Source: Elymus sibiricus (Eukaryota; Streptophyta; Magnoliopsida; Poales; Poaceae). From it: a stretch of DNA of 64,000 nt. Under the pieces are notes generated by a model that saw only the letters and a program-made list of their open reading frames with translations, searched no databases and was not told the DNA's origin. Numbering within the stretch: position 1 is the stretch's first letter; each line of letters opens with the position of its first letter. The position numbers were made by a program, and so were the translations under genes. Location of the stretch: NCBI GenBank assembly GCA_039707655.1, contig CM077673.1, positions 8,566,001 through 8,630,000 on the forward strand, in the 5' to 3' direction. Positions 1-11,334 of this stretch are shown here, one piece after another.

Positions 1-837
1 ACTTATTTAATTTCATTGAAATTCAATATTATTATTAATTATTTTATTTTAAACTTTTTACTATTTTGGATTTTTTTTTGTTTTGTTTTTTGAGAATTTT
101 TGAATTTTTTTGAAATTTTTGCCTTTTTTGAAGTTTTAAAATTTATCATTGTTGTTTGTTAATCATTGTTGTTTATTTTAATAATTGTTTGGAATTCAAA
201 AAATTAAATCATGTGACATCAAGACCTAAGGGTTAATATGATTGATAGCTTACTATTGTCAAGAAAACAACAAGTGCAGACTTGGAAATTAGGGGAGATA
301 GAACTCGAAAGTTAAGTGTGCTGGGGTTGGAACAGTGAGAGGATGGGTGACCGGCCAGGAAGTTAAGCGTGCTGGGGTTGGAGCAGTGAGAGGATGGGTG
401 ACCGGCCAGGAAGTTAAGCGTGCTGGGGTTGGAGCAGTGAGAGGATGGGTGACCGGCCGGGATGTTAGACGATTTGGAATGAATGCTCCACGCTGGAGCA
501 GTGAGGAGGGGTGATTAGAGATTAAATTGTCAAATAATTCAAAATTTTGAAAATCAGAAGAAATTTTTTAAAACAAATCAAAAAAATGTCGAAAAAAATA
601 AAAAAAATCGAAAAATTTCAAAAAAATTCCTTTAGTCCCGGTTGGTAACAACAACCGGTACTAAAGGTCCTCCAGCCCCGCGCCAGAAAGCTGCCACGCG
701 GAGCCCCTTTAGTCCCGGTTCGTAATCCAACCGGGATTAAAAGCGGGGGCCTTTAGTCCCAATTGCTTAGTCCCGGTTGGAAAACCGGGACTAAAGGCCC
801 TTACGAACCAGGACTAAAGGCCCGTTTTCTACTAGTG
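1..837 (+). mobile_element. CACTA transposon, right-end fragment
   Basis: The right end of a CACTA element; the left part lies outside the window. It closes with the inverse of CACTAGTAGAAAAC at about 824-837. The last 200 bases are subterminal repeats built on the palindromic pair tttagtcccggttgg / ccaaccgggactaaa. The rest is AT-rich and contains the 5S-like array listed separately. Terminus and subterminal repeats match the larger element at 9398-30532, so they are one family. No coding capacity is visible. Confidence 0.8.
309..465 (+). repeat. 51-bp x3 tandem array resembling the 5S rRNA internal promoter
   Basis: Three head-to-tail units start at 309, 360 and 411. Each contains agttaagcgtgctggg and ggatgggtgacc in the order and spacing of the box A to box C region of plant 5S rRNA genes. 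The 5' half and the ends of a 5S gene are missing, so this is not a 5S gene. A degenerate remnant follows to about 520. A single reverse-strand copy of the same segment lies in another CACTA at 14606-14660. Confidence 0.75.
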
Positions 838-1440
838 AGCTCTCAAAGGCTACAACAGAGCTATAGCCGGTACCATCTTAAATTATATGATTATCATTTT
901 TCTAAATACATATTCTGAACTTTTTTCTTGAATATGTATTAATTATTTTTCAGATACATGCTGACACATTATTTTTGAACGATACGAAACATTTGTATTA
1001 AAATATGCTAATAATTTGACATTGTATAAAATTTTAAATGTAACAATCAATTTCTGAAATGCGTGAACATTTTTTACATTTTGTTAAACATAGATTTTCT
1101 TGAATGGTAGAAACCAATTAGTTTTAAATTATACGATCACATCATTTTCATTATCTATAATTTTTATCAAATTTCATGTATTTTTTTGAAACATGTAAAC
1201 ATTTTAGAAATGGCACAGACATATTTTCAATGAAACTTTTTTTACATTTCATGCATATTTTAAATTGTGTGATGAACACACAATTATATATTCATAATAT
1301 ATGAATTTAGTATTTTTCAAAATATTAAATTAAAAAAGTGATAAAAATAACGCGTGTGTGACCTCAGCATGAAAAAACGAAATGGTTATTGGGCCGGTCC
1401 ACCACCAGGTCCTGTAAGCGAGCTCGGTTCCGCCAAAGGC
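838..1440. other. AT-rich intergenic DNA, nothing recognised
   Basis: AT-rich sequence with many short T and A runs and no open frame of note. No termini or target duplications could be placed. It separates the CACTA end from the GC-rich minisatellite block. Confidence 0.5.
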
Positions 1441-1774
1441 GAGACGGGAGCAACTAGTTAGCGAGCGCTCCCTCACAAGCGTTCCAGAGATCACTCCCAC
1501 GCGCCGCCACTTGGCGCGTTACCAGTCGCCGCCACGTGTCGTGCTTTGAGTGTTCCCTTCGGATTTTGTTTTTTTTATTTTTTCGCACGAGTTTTCGCCT
1601 TTTTGGAGTGGTTTTTTTCCAGTTTTTTTCGGTGTTCCGGTTTTCCACCGGCCTTTCGTAGCTTTTGGACGGAAAAAAAATTTCTAAAAAAAAAATTTTT
1701 TTACGAAAAAAAAACGCGTTTTTTTTTTTGCGCAAAAAAACGCGTTTTCTGTTTTTTTTGCGAGAGTCACGATT

Positions 1775-2300
1775 TTGCTTCCGCGAGAGGCACGGGTTTG
1801 CCTTCGCGAGAGGCACGGCCGTGCCTCTCGGAAAGGAAAAAAAACGCGTTTTCTGCTCCCTCTTTTTTTTCACGAGAGGCACGGTTTTGCTTTCGCGGGA
1901 GGCACGGTTTTGCCTTCGCAAGAGGCACGGTTTTGCTTCCGCGAGAGGCACGGTTTTGCCTTCGCGAGAGGCACGGATTTGCTTCCGTGAGAGGCACGGT
2001 TTTGCCTTCGCGAGAGGCACGGCCGTGCCTCTCGGAAAGGGAAAAAAACGCGTTTTCTGCTCTCTCTTTTTTTCCGTGAGAGGCACGGTTTTGCTTCCGC
2101 GAGAGGCACGGTTTTGTTATCGTGTGAGGCATGGCCGTGCCTTTCCGAAAGGAAAAAAACGCGTTTTCTGCTCTCTTATTTTTCCCGCGAGAGGCACGGT
2201 TTTGCTTCCGCGAGAGGCACAGTCCGTGCCTCTCGGAAAGGGAAAAACGTGTTTTCTGTTTTTTTTCTATCGCGCGAGGCATGGTTTTTTTGTCCGGTTT
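1775..2300 (+). repeat. GC-rich minisatellite with palindromic higher-order units
   Basis: About 20 copies of a 23-24 bp unit (gagaggcacggttttgcttc with variants). Groups of units end in a palindrome centred on gaggcacggccgtgcctc (near 1808-1832 and 2012-2035, with imperfect versions near 2127 and 2215). Each palindrome is followed by an A-run, acgcgttttctgctc and a T-run. The open frames on both strands here are translations of the repeat, not genes. Confidence 0.85.
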
Positions 2301-2474
2301 TTTCAACCGGTTTTTTTCGTGAAAAAAAAGTTCGTCAAAACCTATCAACATGGGATCTAGTTTTGAAGATCTCGACGCGAGAAAGTCAACGGTGAAAACG
2401 GTTCGAGATTTGGACGCACAGTTTAGGAGATAAAACGTTTTGAAAAAACGAATCTACGAAAAAAGGGAAAACTA

Positions 2475-2525
2475 CCAGGTTGCGACAAGTGGCACACATG
2501 CAATGCGCCACTTGTCGCAACCTGG
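2475..2525. repeat. Short perfect inverted repeat
   Basis: Arms of about 19 bp (ccaggttgcgacaagtggc and its complement) flank a loop of roughly 12 bp. This could be a tiny MITE or the hairpin end of the repeat block before it. No target duplication was identified. Confidence 0.6.
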
Positions 2526-2529
2526 GGTT

Positions 2530-3340
2530 GAAAGTAATAGTTGCAAGGTGTACTCCTCAACTAGTGATTTCGAGGCGAGACATATACTTGCCCTTTTCCA
2601 GGCCCATGATATATGTACGCAGTGAGACAGGCTGGGCACATATGTAGGCCCAGTGTATAAGATCTTCTACCGGGCCGAAAATAGTATTAGATCTCATTAA
2701 TTCTTTCAAACAGAAAAATAAATCTAAATACCCCTAAAAAAATTTCAAATCTTAATTTTAGTCTTGTCCTCTCCTCCACTAGTCTATGAGCAATGGGTAG
2801 ATTCAATATCTATTGAGCAGTGGTGTATTAATTGTTGGATTTTACACGACATGTTTCGATGAGGATTGGTACTTCCGCTGTCCGGAATTACTTGTCACTC
2901 AAACGGATGTATCCCGACAAAGAAGTATTATTTATTGGGGTAATTTATGTTTATACCGACCGATCGATGATCCAACCTCATGTTTAATTTTTTCGTGTCT
3001 CACGAAATCAAATTATCCTTTTGTCAATACTTGACGCCTATATTGACTTTGTCGATCTTAAAAGCTTTATGGCTCCGGTGTTCGGTGAACGTTCGTGTGT
3101 GTGTGTTTACGTTGTGGATGGTGCGCGTACGAGTATGTATTTACATCATGTTTGGTATTTCGAAAAATAAGTTATATATTAAATGTTGCTGATTTAGTAT
3201 AAAGTTGTACTAAATCTATGAAAGCTACTATGGATCGGAGGGAGTATTACATAGTTTGATATAGAACTTTATACAATTTATATTACATTTTATATGTGGT
3301 TACCGTTAATTCGTTTTGACATACAACAGCCACTAGATAG
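2530..3340. other. Intergenic DNA with a degenerate Stowaway-like end
   Basis: No gene seen. The stretch ending near 3247 (tagtataaagttgtactaaa ... ggatcggagggagta) matches the right half of a Stowaway-type MITE whose left end is not recognisable. Confidence 0.4.
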
Positions 3341-3342
3341 TA

Positions 3343-3488
3343 CCCCCTCTGTTCATAAATATAAGATGTTTTGAATATTTCAGTATGAACTACATTCGAC
3401 TGAAACAAGTGAACAAACGCATTAATGCGGGTCTAATTCATCCGATTCAGGAAAAAAAAACATCTTATATGTGTGACCGGATGGAGTC
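3343..3488. mobile_element. Stowaway-type MITE
   Basis: About 146 bp. It begins after TA with ccccctctgttcataaatat, ends with cttatatgtgtgaccggatggag, and carries the usual internal words (atttcagtatgaactacat, catccgattcagg). The terminal inverted repeats are partly decayed. Mariner/Stowaway elements insert at TA and have no coding capacity. Confidence 0.75.
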
Positions 3489-4980
3489 CTAGTGCATTAT
3501 TATTCATAGAGACCACTGTGTAAGGCAGTGTGTAGTGTGTGGAATACATACTTTATTAGGAACCTTCCGGCGTGCCGCATCTCACTGATTGATTGTTGAT
3601 GGTAGCTTTTTGGATGAACAAGCTGCTACATAGTGAGCCTGGATTACATTACAGTAGTTATAAAATGGATAAGAAGATTGGCACAATATAATACTCATAT
3701 ACATAGTTTAATAAGTATTGTGGAGTAAGTGTTAGCGACAGTTTAGCAAAGAAAAAAGAAGTGAGCTTCGTGGGTGGTGCTGCAAACGGAAACAGATTCT
3801 CAGCTGTCAACGTACATCGACAAGGAACAAGTAGCACCTAGAAAGAAGGAAGGTCAGAGTATACATACATACATGATGAGAATAATAAGAAGCTCAAGAA
3901 TTGATCTACGTACGAGAGGGAGTGGTTGGTCAATCTACGCTTTCACTATACGCAGACGCAATACCACTTCTAACTGATTTTAATTCTTGTCATGTCTAGC
4001 TACAGTCACAGCTCTAAGTATAAGCAGCTTGCCAGTTCAAAGTCTGCATCTGAGGACCAACACCAAGGCTAGTTAAGCAGCAGCTGGCACTCGGCAGGGA
4101 GAAGAAGAATTAGCCAGTTGAAGAACAGGTCCCTGGTCAATCCCCGTTTGACCAACATTAATTTAACATATAGTACTCCATACAGAGGGAGCCAGACTTT
4201 CTCTGCAGCCATGCATAACGGAACGGGACGGATTGACAGTGAATATGAAGCTTCCCTACTTGATTCATGAGTGGGATGGATGGATGGATGGATGAGTATG
4301 AAAACAAAAGAGAAGAGATGAGACGATCGATGATGCATGAGTGGGACTGGATTCCTGCAAGGAAGCAGGCAGGAAAGAGCTGCAGCAAGCAATATATGAC
4401 AAACTGAGATCATCAGGAGAAAAATCAGGCCACACTCCTCCTTTCTTAAATAAATAGATATATTCATATGCAGATAGGTAGATAGATATGTGTCTAGTGA
4501 TGATGAGTGCACAAGGAGGAGAAGAAGAATCGCCATGAAACTAAAGGGAGTACACTTTCGAGCTACAGTTGCATGGATGGGCCACTGGCCGCAAGTATAT
4601 ATAAAATTCCTCTCCTCTTTTGGGGGCGTTGAATTGGATTGATGTGCATGGTGATGGTGCCGGCCGAAGAAGGGCAGATACCGTGCACCTGGACCCTGCC
4701 CCCATTGTCCGGCACCAACATTGTCTGCTCCCACTTGCACCCAATCTACGTAGCAGCAGCTGCATGCTTCTTGCTTTGCATCTCCACCACCATCCAAGAA
4801 CCTTCCTAGTACATCCATCATTTCCTCCCATCAATTAATGCTTCATGTAGTAGTAGCTAGCTATGATCTTGAAGAACATTCTTGGAATGCATGAGAGAGA
4901 GAATGTGTGGAACGCTTCATACATCTACCCTCGTACATGCATGCCTCCTAGCATGTAATTCCATATCTACAATCTTGTCC
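3489..4980. other. Intergenic DNA, no supported gene
   Basis: No transposon termini and no convincing coding sequence. There is a short ggat microsatellite near 4276-4295. The longest open frame (minus strand, about 4069-4821) has a composition that does not look like protein and resembles no family I recognise. A TATA-like stretch (aagtatatataaaat) lies near 4592, without a supported transcript. Confidence 0.4.
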
Positions 4981-5111
4981 TAAAATGAAAATAGCGCGCT
5001 ATACTGCCGCTAGTAGCACGCTATAGCGTGTAGAGAATTGCCTCGCTATATAAGTCGGTATACAATGTCTCGCTAATAGCACGCTATACCACGCTATAGT
5101 TTTCATTTTGA
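4981..5111. mobile_element. Small inverted-repeat element (MITE-like)
   Basis: About 130 bp with related ends (taaaatgaaaatagcg and the inverse of cgctatagttttcatttt). The interior is several copies of tagcgcgctata-like words in both orientations. No clear target duplication, so the superfamily is not assigned. Confidence 0.5.
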
Positions 5112-5680
5112 GTTGGTATGCCCGGTTTGTGGAAATGAAGAATACTACGTACTACTACTCACTATCTGCTACAGATCAAAGACCAAGGGGCTGCTCGATC
5201 TCTACTTTGCAAATTGATGAAGACCATCATGATCATGCATGGAAAGTTCCAAATTATAAGAGGAAGGGAGTATTTCCAAATTCAAGGCAGCCGTCAACAC
5301 AATATTCCTGATTTCCTCGTCGACTGAACGTGGCAGCTTCAACTACATACCAGCAGTTGGTCAATCTTGTACTTGACTCGTTCTTGGCGCATCATTACGC
5401 CCCATATGCATGCTCAACGTTCCTATCTAGCTAGATATGCATGCCCTCCCTCCCACACGATGCTACACCTGGAAACTATCTGCTGGGTTAATTCAAATGG
5501 ATATGTTTGAGTAATTTGTACACTCAGCAAATTTTCATTTTTGTGATATTTTTCTACTGGTAGCGGACTGGACATAATTTAATAGGGGCGTGAAAGTTGA
5601 ACTTGTTGGAGCATCATGACACATGCAAACTCATACTTAGTTAGTACATTTCGGCGCATATTGGCTTTTTTATTGCAAAA

Positions 5681-6187
5681 TTGTTGTTCATCGATGATGG
5701 CTGGTGTGCTCCAAGGACGTTACTTCGAGCACACCAGCCGTTACTTCATTCGCCAATTTGTGGCATTACTTACTATCCTCATGCTCGTCGAGATCCTGTA
5801 AAACTCTATTATTTGAAACATATATTCAGGTGGGGAGTAAATAGCTCCTTGAATAGTTTAAAGAGGATGAAGCATGGCGACGTCTTTAAAAGAACTATTG
5901 TGGATCTAGAGCCGCATATGTGCCCTGGAACTGATGGAGACTTCAGCCCTAGGCTCTACTTGGGGCGATGGCTAATTGATAGGATGTTTGGATATGTATG
6001 CCACACGCGCGCGATAGTACGGTTTTTCGACAAAAAGCTGATGTGTCTCATTAACACTAGGTGCACCGACTTATTGCGATCACTGGTGTTATTGCAAAAG
6101 GGGACATTTACAAAGGAAAACATTGTTCAGATGTTTGGAGATTGTAGTGACAAAATTCTTTCTTTATTGAATTCATGCTCCATTTAG
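5681..6187 (+). CDS. Unrecognised open frame, doubtful
   Basis: A 168-codon open frame; the first in-frame ATG is near 5870, leaving about 105 residues. The translation has mixed, protein-like composition (for example RWLIDRMFGYVCHTRAIVRF) but no domain I recognise. No promoter, splice structure or neighbouring gene supports it. It could be an exon of a captured or decayed gene, or chance. The surrounding DNA from 5112 to 8113 holds no other supported gene and no clear transposon ends. Confidence 0.2.
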   Translation: MLFIDDGWCAPRTLLRAHQPLLHSPICGITYYPHARRDPVKLYYLKHIFRWGVNSSLNSLKRMKHGDVFKRTIVDLEPHMCPGTDGDFSPRLYLGRWLIDRMFGYVCHTRAIVRFFDKKLMCLINTRCTDLLRSLVLLQKGTFTKENIVQMFGDCSDKILSLLNSCSI

Positions 6188-8112
6188 TTACTCCAAAATA
6201 CAAATTGATGGAGAGAGAGTCGGGCAATATATTTCAACATCCCATACTCTGCAAGTATGCGGTCGACTAGAAAGCTCTACTTACTTCACTTCAAATACCT
6301 TTGATACTAATTTGTTTTATTCCTGACTTTTTATATCTTTCATTAATTTGTTTTATTCATATGTTTTCGACCACCTTGAGCCTGACTTTGTATATCTTTC
6401 GTTAAAGAAATGAACCATTCAACCTTTTATTCCTGAAATGTTAAGAGGTATTTATTGAAAAATCTAATCTTAGAGAATGACGTACTACTATTGTTTTCTT
6501 TATAATTAAATTTTCTTCTTTTTATCCACATGCACTGGATATTTAGAAAGTTGTGCAAGGGCTATATATATACTACTGATTTCTAAGCCGGATTTATTAG
6601 GGAATGAATTTCCGTTTCTAGGATATATAATTTATTAGCCATGGCACTATTAGTATAGGTTGGAGGATGGACGCCGGTACGTCGTGGTCAGGCGACAATA
6701 AGTAGTGCACTGCACCTGTGGACGCATCCATCCATCCATCCATTCATATAGTATTTCTCTTGCTGAAAGCCAATGGGAAGCTGCTTTTTTCTTGTTTTGG
6801 ACGAAGGATGCCGATGGATCGGGTCGACAGCGAACCGTTCCACATACTAAGCGGCTAGCTTTCACGCCACCACAAATATGGCTCACTCATATCACTGACT
6901 GCTTCTGCTCGTGTCGCACTCACTTGATGTGTGCCGTGTCGCCAGCCGCGCATATATTCCTACTCTATCCCCTTCCGTTCCGTTCCGTTTCTTTCGGTCA
7001 GGTATGTGTACATGTAGAAGCGTAGTACTAGTAAGTGTGTATAGGGATGTGTGCATGCATGGCTGCTCCCTCCCGCGCGCGCGAAGCAGCGCGCCACCTT
7101 CCTCCCGAGCTCTCGGTCCCTCTTTAATTTTGAGCTAGGCTAGCGACGCCATGCAGATGCAAGCCGGCATCACCAAACATCACACCTGATGCTGCCTCCA
7201 GCTGCTTCCTCGAAGCCGCACAGGGTGATGCCTGATCAGGACCCACTCTCACATGCATATGCATGTAGGACTCGCCATCTTGCTTATATTTATTACTACA
7301 TCAAGACATATATTTTATGTGAACGCATAATTATCATGCATTTAAAAAAATTATGTGATTTTTTGTGTGTACCTAGTCTACCAAGGAAAGGTTTCATCTA
7401 GCTAGTGATGGAGAAAAGCAATTCTAGCTGTTGTTGCTTTGAGATTTGTTCTGCCTTCTTGACTGTTTACAGAATTTCAAAGCTTTATATTCTTTCTTTT
7501 TGCTTGTTCCAAAGTGTATCTTGGTGTTTCATTGTGTATCCGCAAACCCGATTGCTAGTTGTGTTGTTGCTTGTGAGGACGGCGAGTTCAGGGCCTCCAT
7601 CTGATTCGCGGGGTGGTCCAAGTACTTTGAGAGAAAAGAAAAGGGCATAAAATTACATAGTTGTGTGTCATCCTGATTCGAACATGATATTGTGCCGTAA
7701 GAGTTTTCACCGAAAGTCATCGTCCGCGAGACTCGGGAGAGCTACGCTCGAAAATCAATTAATAAACTAATGGTTTCCATTCCAAGTGGGACATTTTGGA
7801 AAATAATATAAGCTATCTAGGATGGATCGATCGAGCGTGCGTTATGATAATGAAATATCCTTCCAAAACCTTTAGGCTGTCCACATCATAGTACTATAGC
7901 ATGAAAAGGTAGTGACCACCCAAAAGCCAAACCGGCCGGTTGGTCCCTCTATTCCTACTACTACTAGCTAGTAGTATTAACTAGTAGCAAGTTGCAATAT
8001 TGTCAACTAGCTAGCCAGCCAGGGAGGATTATCAGCAACACTAACAGTATTTAGGACTATTATATATCTGGCCTCTCACATACTGGCCAGCCGGTTATGT
8101 TGCCAATGCCAG

Positions 8113-8113
<1 letters not shown>
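6188..8113. other. Intergenic DNA, no supported gene
   Basis: Mixed-composition sequence with short simple repeats (catc near 6725-6745, gcgcg near 7073). Open frames are short and unconvincing. No element termini were found. Confidence 0.4.

Positions 8114-8169
<56 letters not shown>
8114..8169. repeat. (AC)28 microsatellite
   Basis: Uninterrupted AC dinucleotide run of 56 bases. Confidence 0.98.
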
Positions 8170-8171
<2 letters not shown>

Positions 8172-8399
8172 CCTTTTTGGGCAGTTGAGAAAGCCTGGAT
8201 ATGTGGCTAATAATTGCATCTTGGTGTGTAGAATAGTCATATTGCATCATTAGGCTAGGCTACATAACAAATACTGTACAAGCACATGTATTTGTTTGTT
8301 CATCATAAATACTAGATGATGAGTACCCCTGGCAAAAGCTGATATGTAATAGGAAGGATTGTTTGCTTCGCTGAAAACTTACCATTAAATCGAGCATCC

Positions 8400-9190
8400 T
8401 GAATTTTTTTATGAAGAACTGAATCTAAGAGAAAGCTCATTTTTTTTATGTAGAAGTGATATATGATTTCTTATTGATGGTTATTTGTCAAAGTTGCTTG
8501 AACTTAACGTCTCATTATTACTACTAGAATCGCGTTTTGTCCCGAGTTCTAATTATTCGCCGAGTGCATTCTGTCGGGCACTCGGCGAATTTATGTCTGC
8601 CGAGATTGATCCGTAATTGAGCTCAGTGGTAATTCGTAACTCGGCAGAGCAGTGTCGTTTGCCAGGTTCTGACGAAAATCGACTCGGCGAACAAAAAAAA
8701 AACAGCAAAGAAATTAGTTCGCCGAGTTCCTGAGAGAAACAACTCGACGAACACTGACGTGTGGGCCATGTCTGGCGGCAATGGACGGAGCCGTGACGGC
8801 GGCCTTCGTTTGCCGGGTTTTTATGAACAACTGAATCTAAGAGAAATTTCGTTTTTTATGTAGAAGTGATATATGATTTCTTATTGATGGTTATTTGTCA
8901 AAGTTGCTTGAACTTAACATCTCATTATTGTGCCTTACACTGTAAAACAGACTAGGATGGGTGCGAGCAGACGGGCCGAAATAGCCTTCCGGTAGCCCTC
9001 TCAAAGGGTTAACACCCCCATCCCCCCCCCTAAATATGGGCTATAGGTGCTCTTAGTACGAGGCGTTCATGTGCTCCAAAAGTCAAAATTTGATGAACAC
9101 TAGAATCTAAGAGAAATTTGATTTCGTGACTTAGAAGTGATATATCATTTCTTATTGATGGCCTTTTGTCAAACTTGAGTCTTAAAACCG
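8400..9190. repeat. Three dispersed copies of a ~115-bp repeat around a CACTA-like fragment
   Basis: The segment with gaatctaagagaaa ... tagaagtgatatatgatttc ... ttgatggttatttgtcaaag occurs at about 8405-8520, 8820-8935 and, more diverged, 9090-9185. Between the first two copies lies 8520-8815, with ctactagaat at its edge and repeats of gccgagtgc/gcactcggc, which resemble CACTA subterminal repeats. I could not define complete ends. Confidence 0.55.
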
Positions 9191-9397
9191 TTGCGTGCCT
9201 TAAATAGTGGAGCACGGTATAAGATTGGTGTGAGGGAAATGACTATTAGTCTTATGCTGCTAGTTCACATATGGTTGGTTGAAATTTTGAGCAATATCAG
9301 TGGCCCAAAATCGCACGCAGCCGAGCATAAATTGCTCTCTTTGACTAGAAGATGGTGTAACCTTGATAACGATGTGCCAAAATGTATTGAGGGGAAG

Positions 9398-9705
9398 CAC
9401 TAGTAGAAATCAGGCCTTTCGACCGGAGCATTAGTCCCGGTCGCATTTTGGACCGGGACTAATGCCTCCATTAGTCCCGGTTCGTGAGGATAAGCATTAG
9501 TCCCGGTCGCATTTTGGACCGGGACTAATGCCTCCATTAGTCCCGGTTCGTGAGGATAAGCATTAGTCCCGGTTCGTGAGGACCCTTTAGTCCCGGTTGG
9601 TGTCACCAACCGGGACTAAAGGGGTGGTGGCAACCGTTCGCCTGGCGCGAGCCCTTTTAGTCTCGGTTCGTGGCTCAAACCGGGACTAAAGGTCCCAACC
9701 GTTCA
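9398..9705 (+). repeat. CACTA left terminal and subterminal repeats
   Basis: After the terminus come alternating copies of cattagtcccggt and accgggactaatg or aaagg variants in both orientations, including a duplicated ~67-bp block (about 9430-9560). In this family such repeats are presumed binding sites for TNPA-like protein. The short minus-strand open frame here is a translation of the repeat. Confidence 0.85.
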
Positions 9706-9824
9706 AATCCCGCGCCTTGGAAGTTGTTCGGCGCGAGATCATATACATCGGAAACGCTATAGTAACGCGACTGGCCTCCATTTCTGTTCGTCTCCCTCTC
9801 CTCTCTTCTTCCCCATCCTCCACC

Positions 9825-11102
9825 ATGAATCCACGAACTCGCTACGGGAACGTGCTCGCACATGGCACGACCAATCTCCATGTCGTCTACACGAACGACA
9901 GCGCCAAAGTCGAGGGTTTTCTTTCCATGTTCGAGGAATGGCTTCAAGAGGAAAAACACAAGTTCATGGGCCTCGATCTCGAGTACACGGCCGATGGTCG
10001 CAATGTTGCCGTCGTCCAAGTTTGTTTGAAGCAACATGTCATGGTCTTCCAGTGGGCAAGGTAATACGGAACTTGTCATAGTTTTAATCGGGGCTTTTCT
10101 TTGATTCATAGGATAGGAAAATTGCATATAGGAATAGGAGGATTGGGAATGTCGAGAACATGTCATAGTTTCCTTGATTCATAGGAAAAATGCATAGGAA
10201 AATTGGGGCTTTTCTTTGATTCATAGGAAAATTGGGGCTTCTCTTTGATTCATAGGAAAATTGGGGCTTTTTCTTTGATTCATAGGAAAATTGCATAGGA
10301 ATAGAAAATTGCATAGGAATAGGAGGATAGGAATAGGATAGGAAAATTGCATAAGAATTTTCCTTGTAGTTGCATATATATACTGGCCATCGTGGGAGAA
10401 CATGTCATAGTTTAGGGGCTTCTTTTGATTCATAGGATAGGAAATGCATAGGAATTTTCCTTTGTTATGATTCTTATTATACTTGTTCCGAATTATACTT
10501 GTTATGATTCTTAGTATATACTTGTTCTAAATTATACTTGTTATGGTTATTCTTATTATACTTGTTATGATTCTTATTATACTTGTGCCGAAATATACTT
10601 GTTATGATTCTTATTATACTTGTTCTAAAATATACTTGTTGCAGCAGTATTTAACACATTTGTTCCATTTTGTTGTTGTAGTAGTGACAAGCACTGTCCA
10701 AAACTCATGGAGTTCCTTCGCAGCGGCATCTATTTTGCTAGCGTTGATATAACGAATGACAAGATCAAGATGAGGCGCACCTGGGGTATTGAGATACCAG
10801 CTAAATGCCACATTGATCTTCAGGGCAGGTTCAGGCTTGAGCATGACAAGACTTCAATGGCTGATATGGCAGCCGCCCTGATCGACGAGGACTACGCTGA
10901 TATGAAGACAAAATTCTCCAAGTCAGGGCACCAACATTGGGAGAAGACCCCACTTGACCCAATCAACATTGAGTATGCAGCAATAGATGGGTACGTTGCA
11001 TACGAGTTGTACCGCAGGATTGGAATCTTCAATTATGGGCAGCGTCACCTCGTACCGCTAGTATCTCCTGCTTGGGGGTATTCTAATCCGGACGATGAGT
11101 AG
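9825..11102 (+). CDS. WRN-like 3'-5' exonuclease domain protein, carried by CACTA
   Basis: Two-exon model: 9825-10060 and 10682-11102 (an acceptor at 10685 gives the same frame), about 218 residues, no internal stop. The ATG sits in caccatga. The DnaQ-like exonuclease motifs are all present: Exo I as GLDLEYT (Asp and Glu, near residues 48-50), Exo II around SVDITND, and Exo III as YAAIDGYVAYELY (Tyr-x3-Asp) near the C-terminus. This matches the WRN exonuclease / ribonuclease H-like fold, which removes nucleotides from 3' ends. The intron (10061-10681) is made of two minisatellites. No helicase domain follows. Multi-copy proteins of this type occur in grass genomes; being inside a transposon suggests an old capture. 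Expression and activity are inference. Confidence 0.75.
10095..10655. repeat. Two minisatellites filling the exonuclease intron
   Basis: 10095-10450 repeats words such as ttgattcataggaaaattg, with several near-identical ~30-bp units. 10455-10640 repeats tacttgttatgattcttatt. Both lie within the predicted intron, and neither touches the splice sites. Confidence 0.75.
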
Positions 11103-11334
11103 TGTTTGCAATGGCGAACACTTTTATCTCTATTATGTAGTGCTTGGGGGTCTCCTGATTCAGACGAGTAGGTTTGCAATCCGGAAGAGTAGGATTGGTA
11201 TCTTCAATTATGCAGTACTTTCTGTAATGAATATCTGAACTATTATTTCTATTATGTCCATGTTTAAGTACGGTTTGTGTGTAAGAATATTTAGTATGAT
11301 GTGAGCAAGCTTTCTGAAGCATTGTGATGTATGT

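Noticed and set aside
309..465. 5S rRNA genes
   Set aside because: Only the internal control region is present; the 5' half and gene ends are missing and the unit length is 51 bp.
1775..2300. CRISPR-like regular repeat array
   Set aside because: The units are contiguous without unique spacers, and the DNA is plant nuclear; it is a minisatellite.
4069..4821. 250-codon minus-strand open frame
   Set aside because: No recognisable domain, odd composition and no supporting gene structure.
6705..7138. Possible microRNA or small gene in the cat-repeat and gcgcg region
   Set aside because: No known miRNA sequence recognised and no convincing stem found by eye.
9400..9609. Minus-strand open frame with repeated NAYPHEPGLMEALVPVQ-like peptide
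   Set aside because: Translation of duplicated CACTA subterminal repeats.
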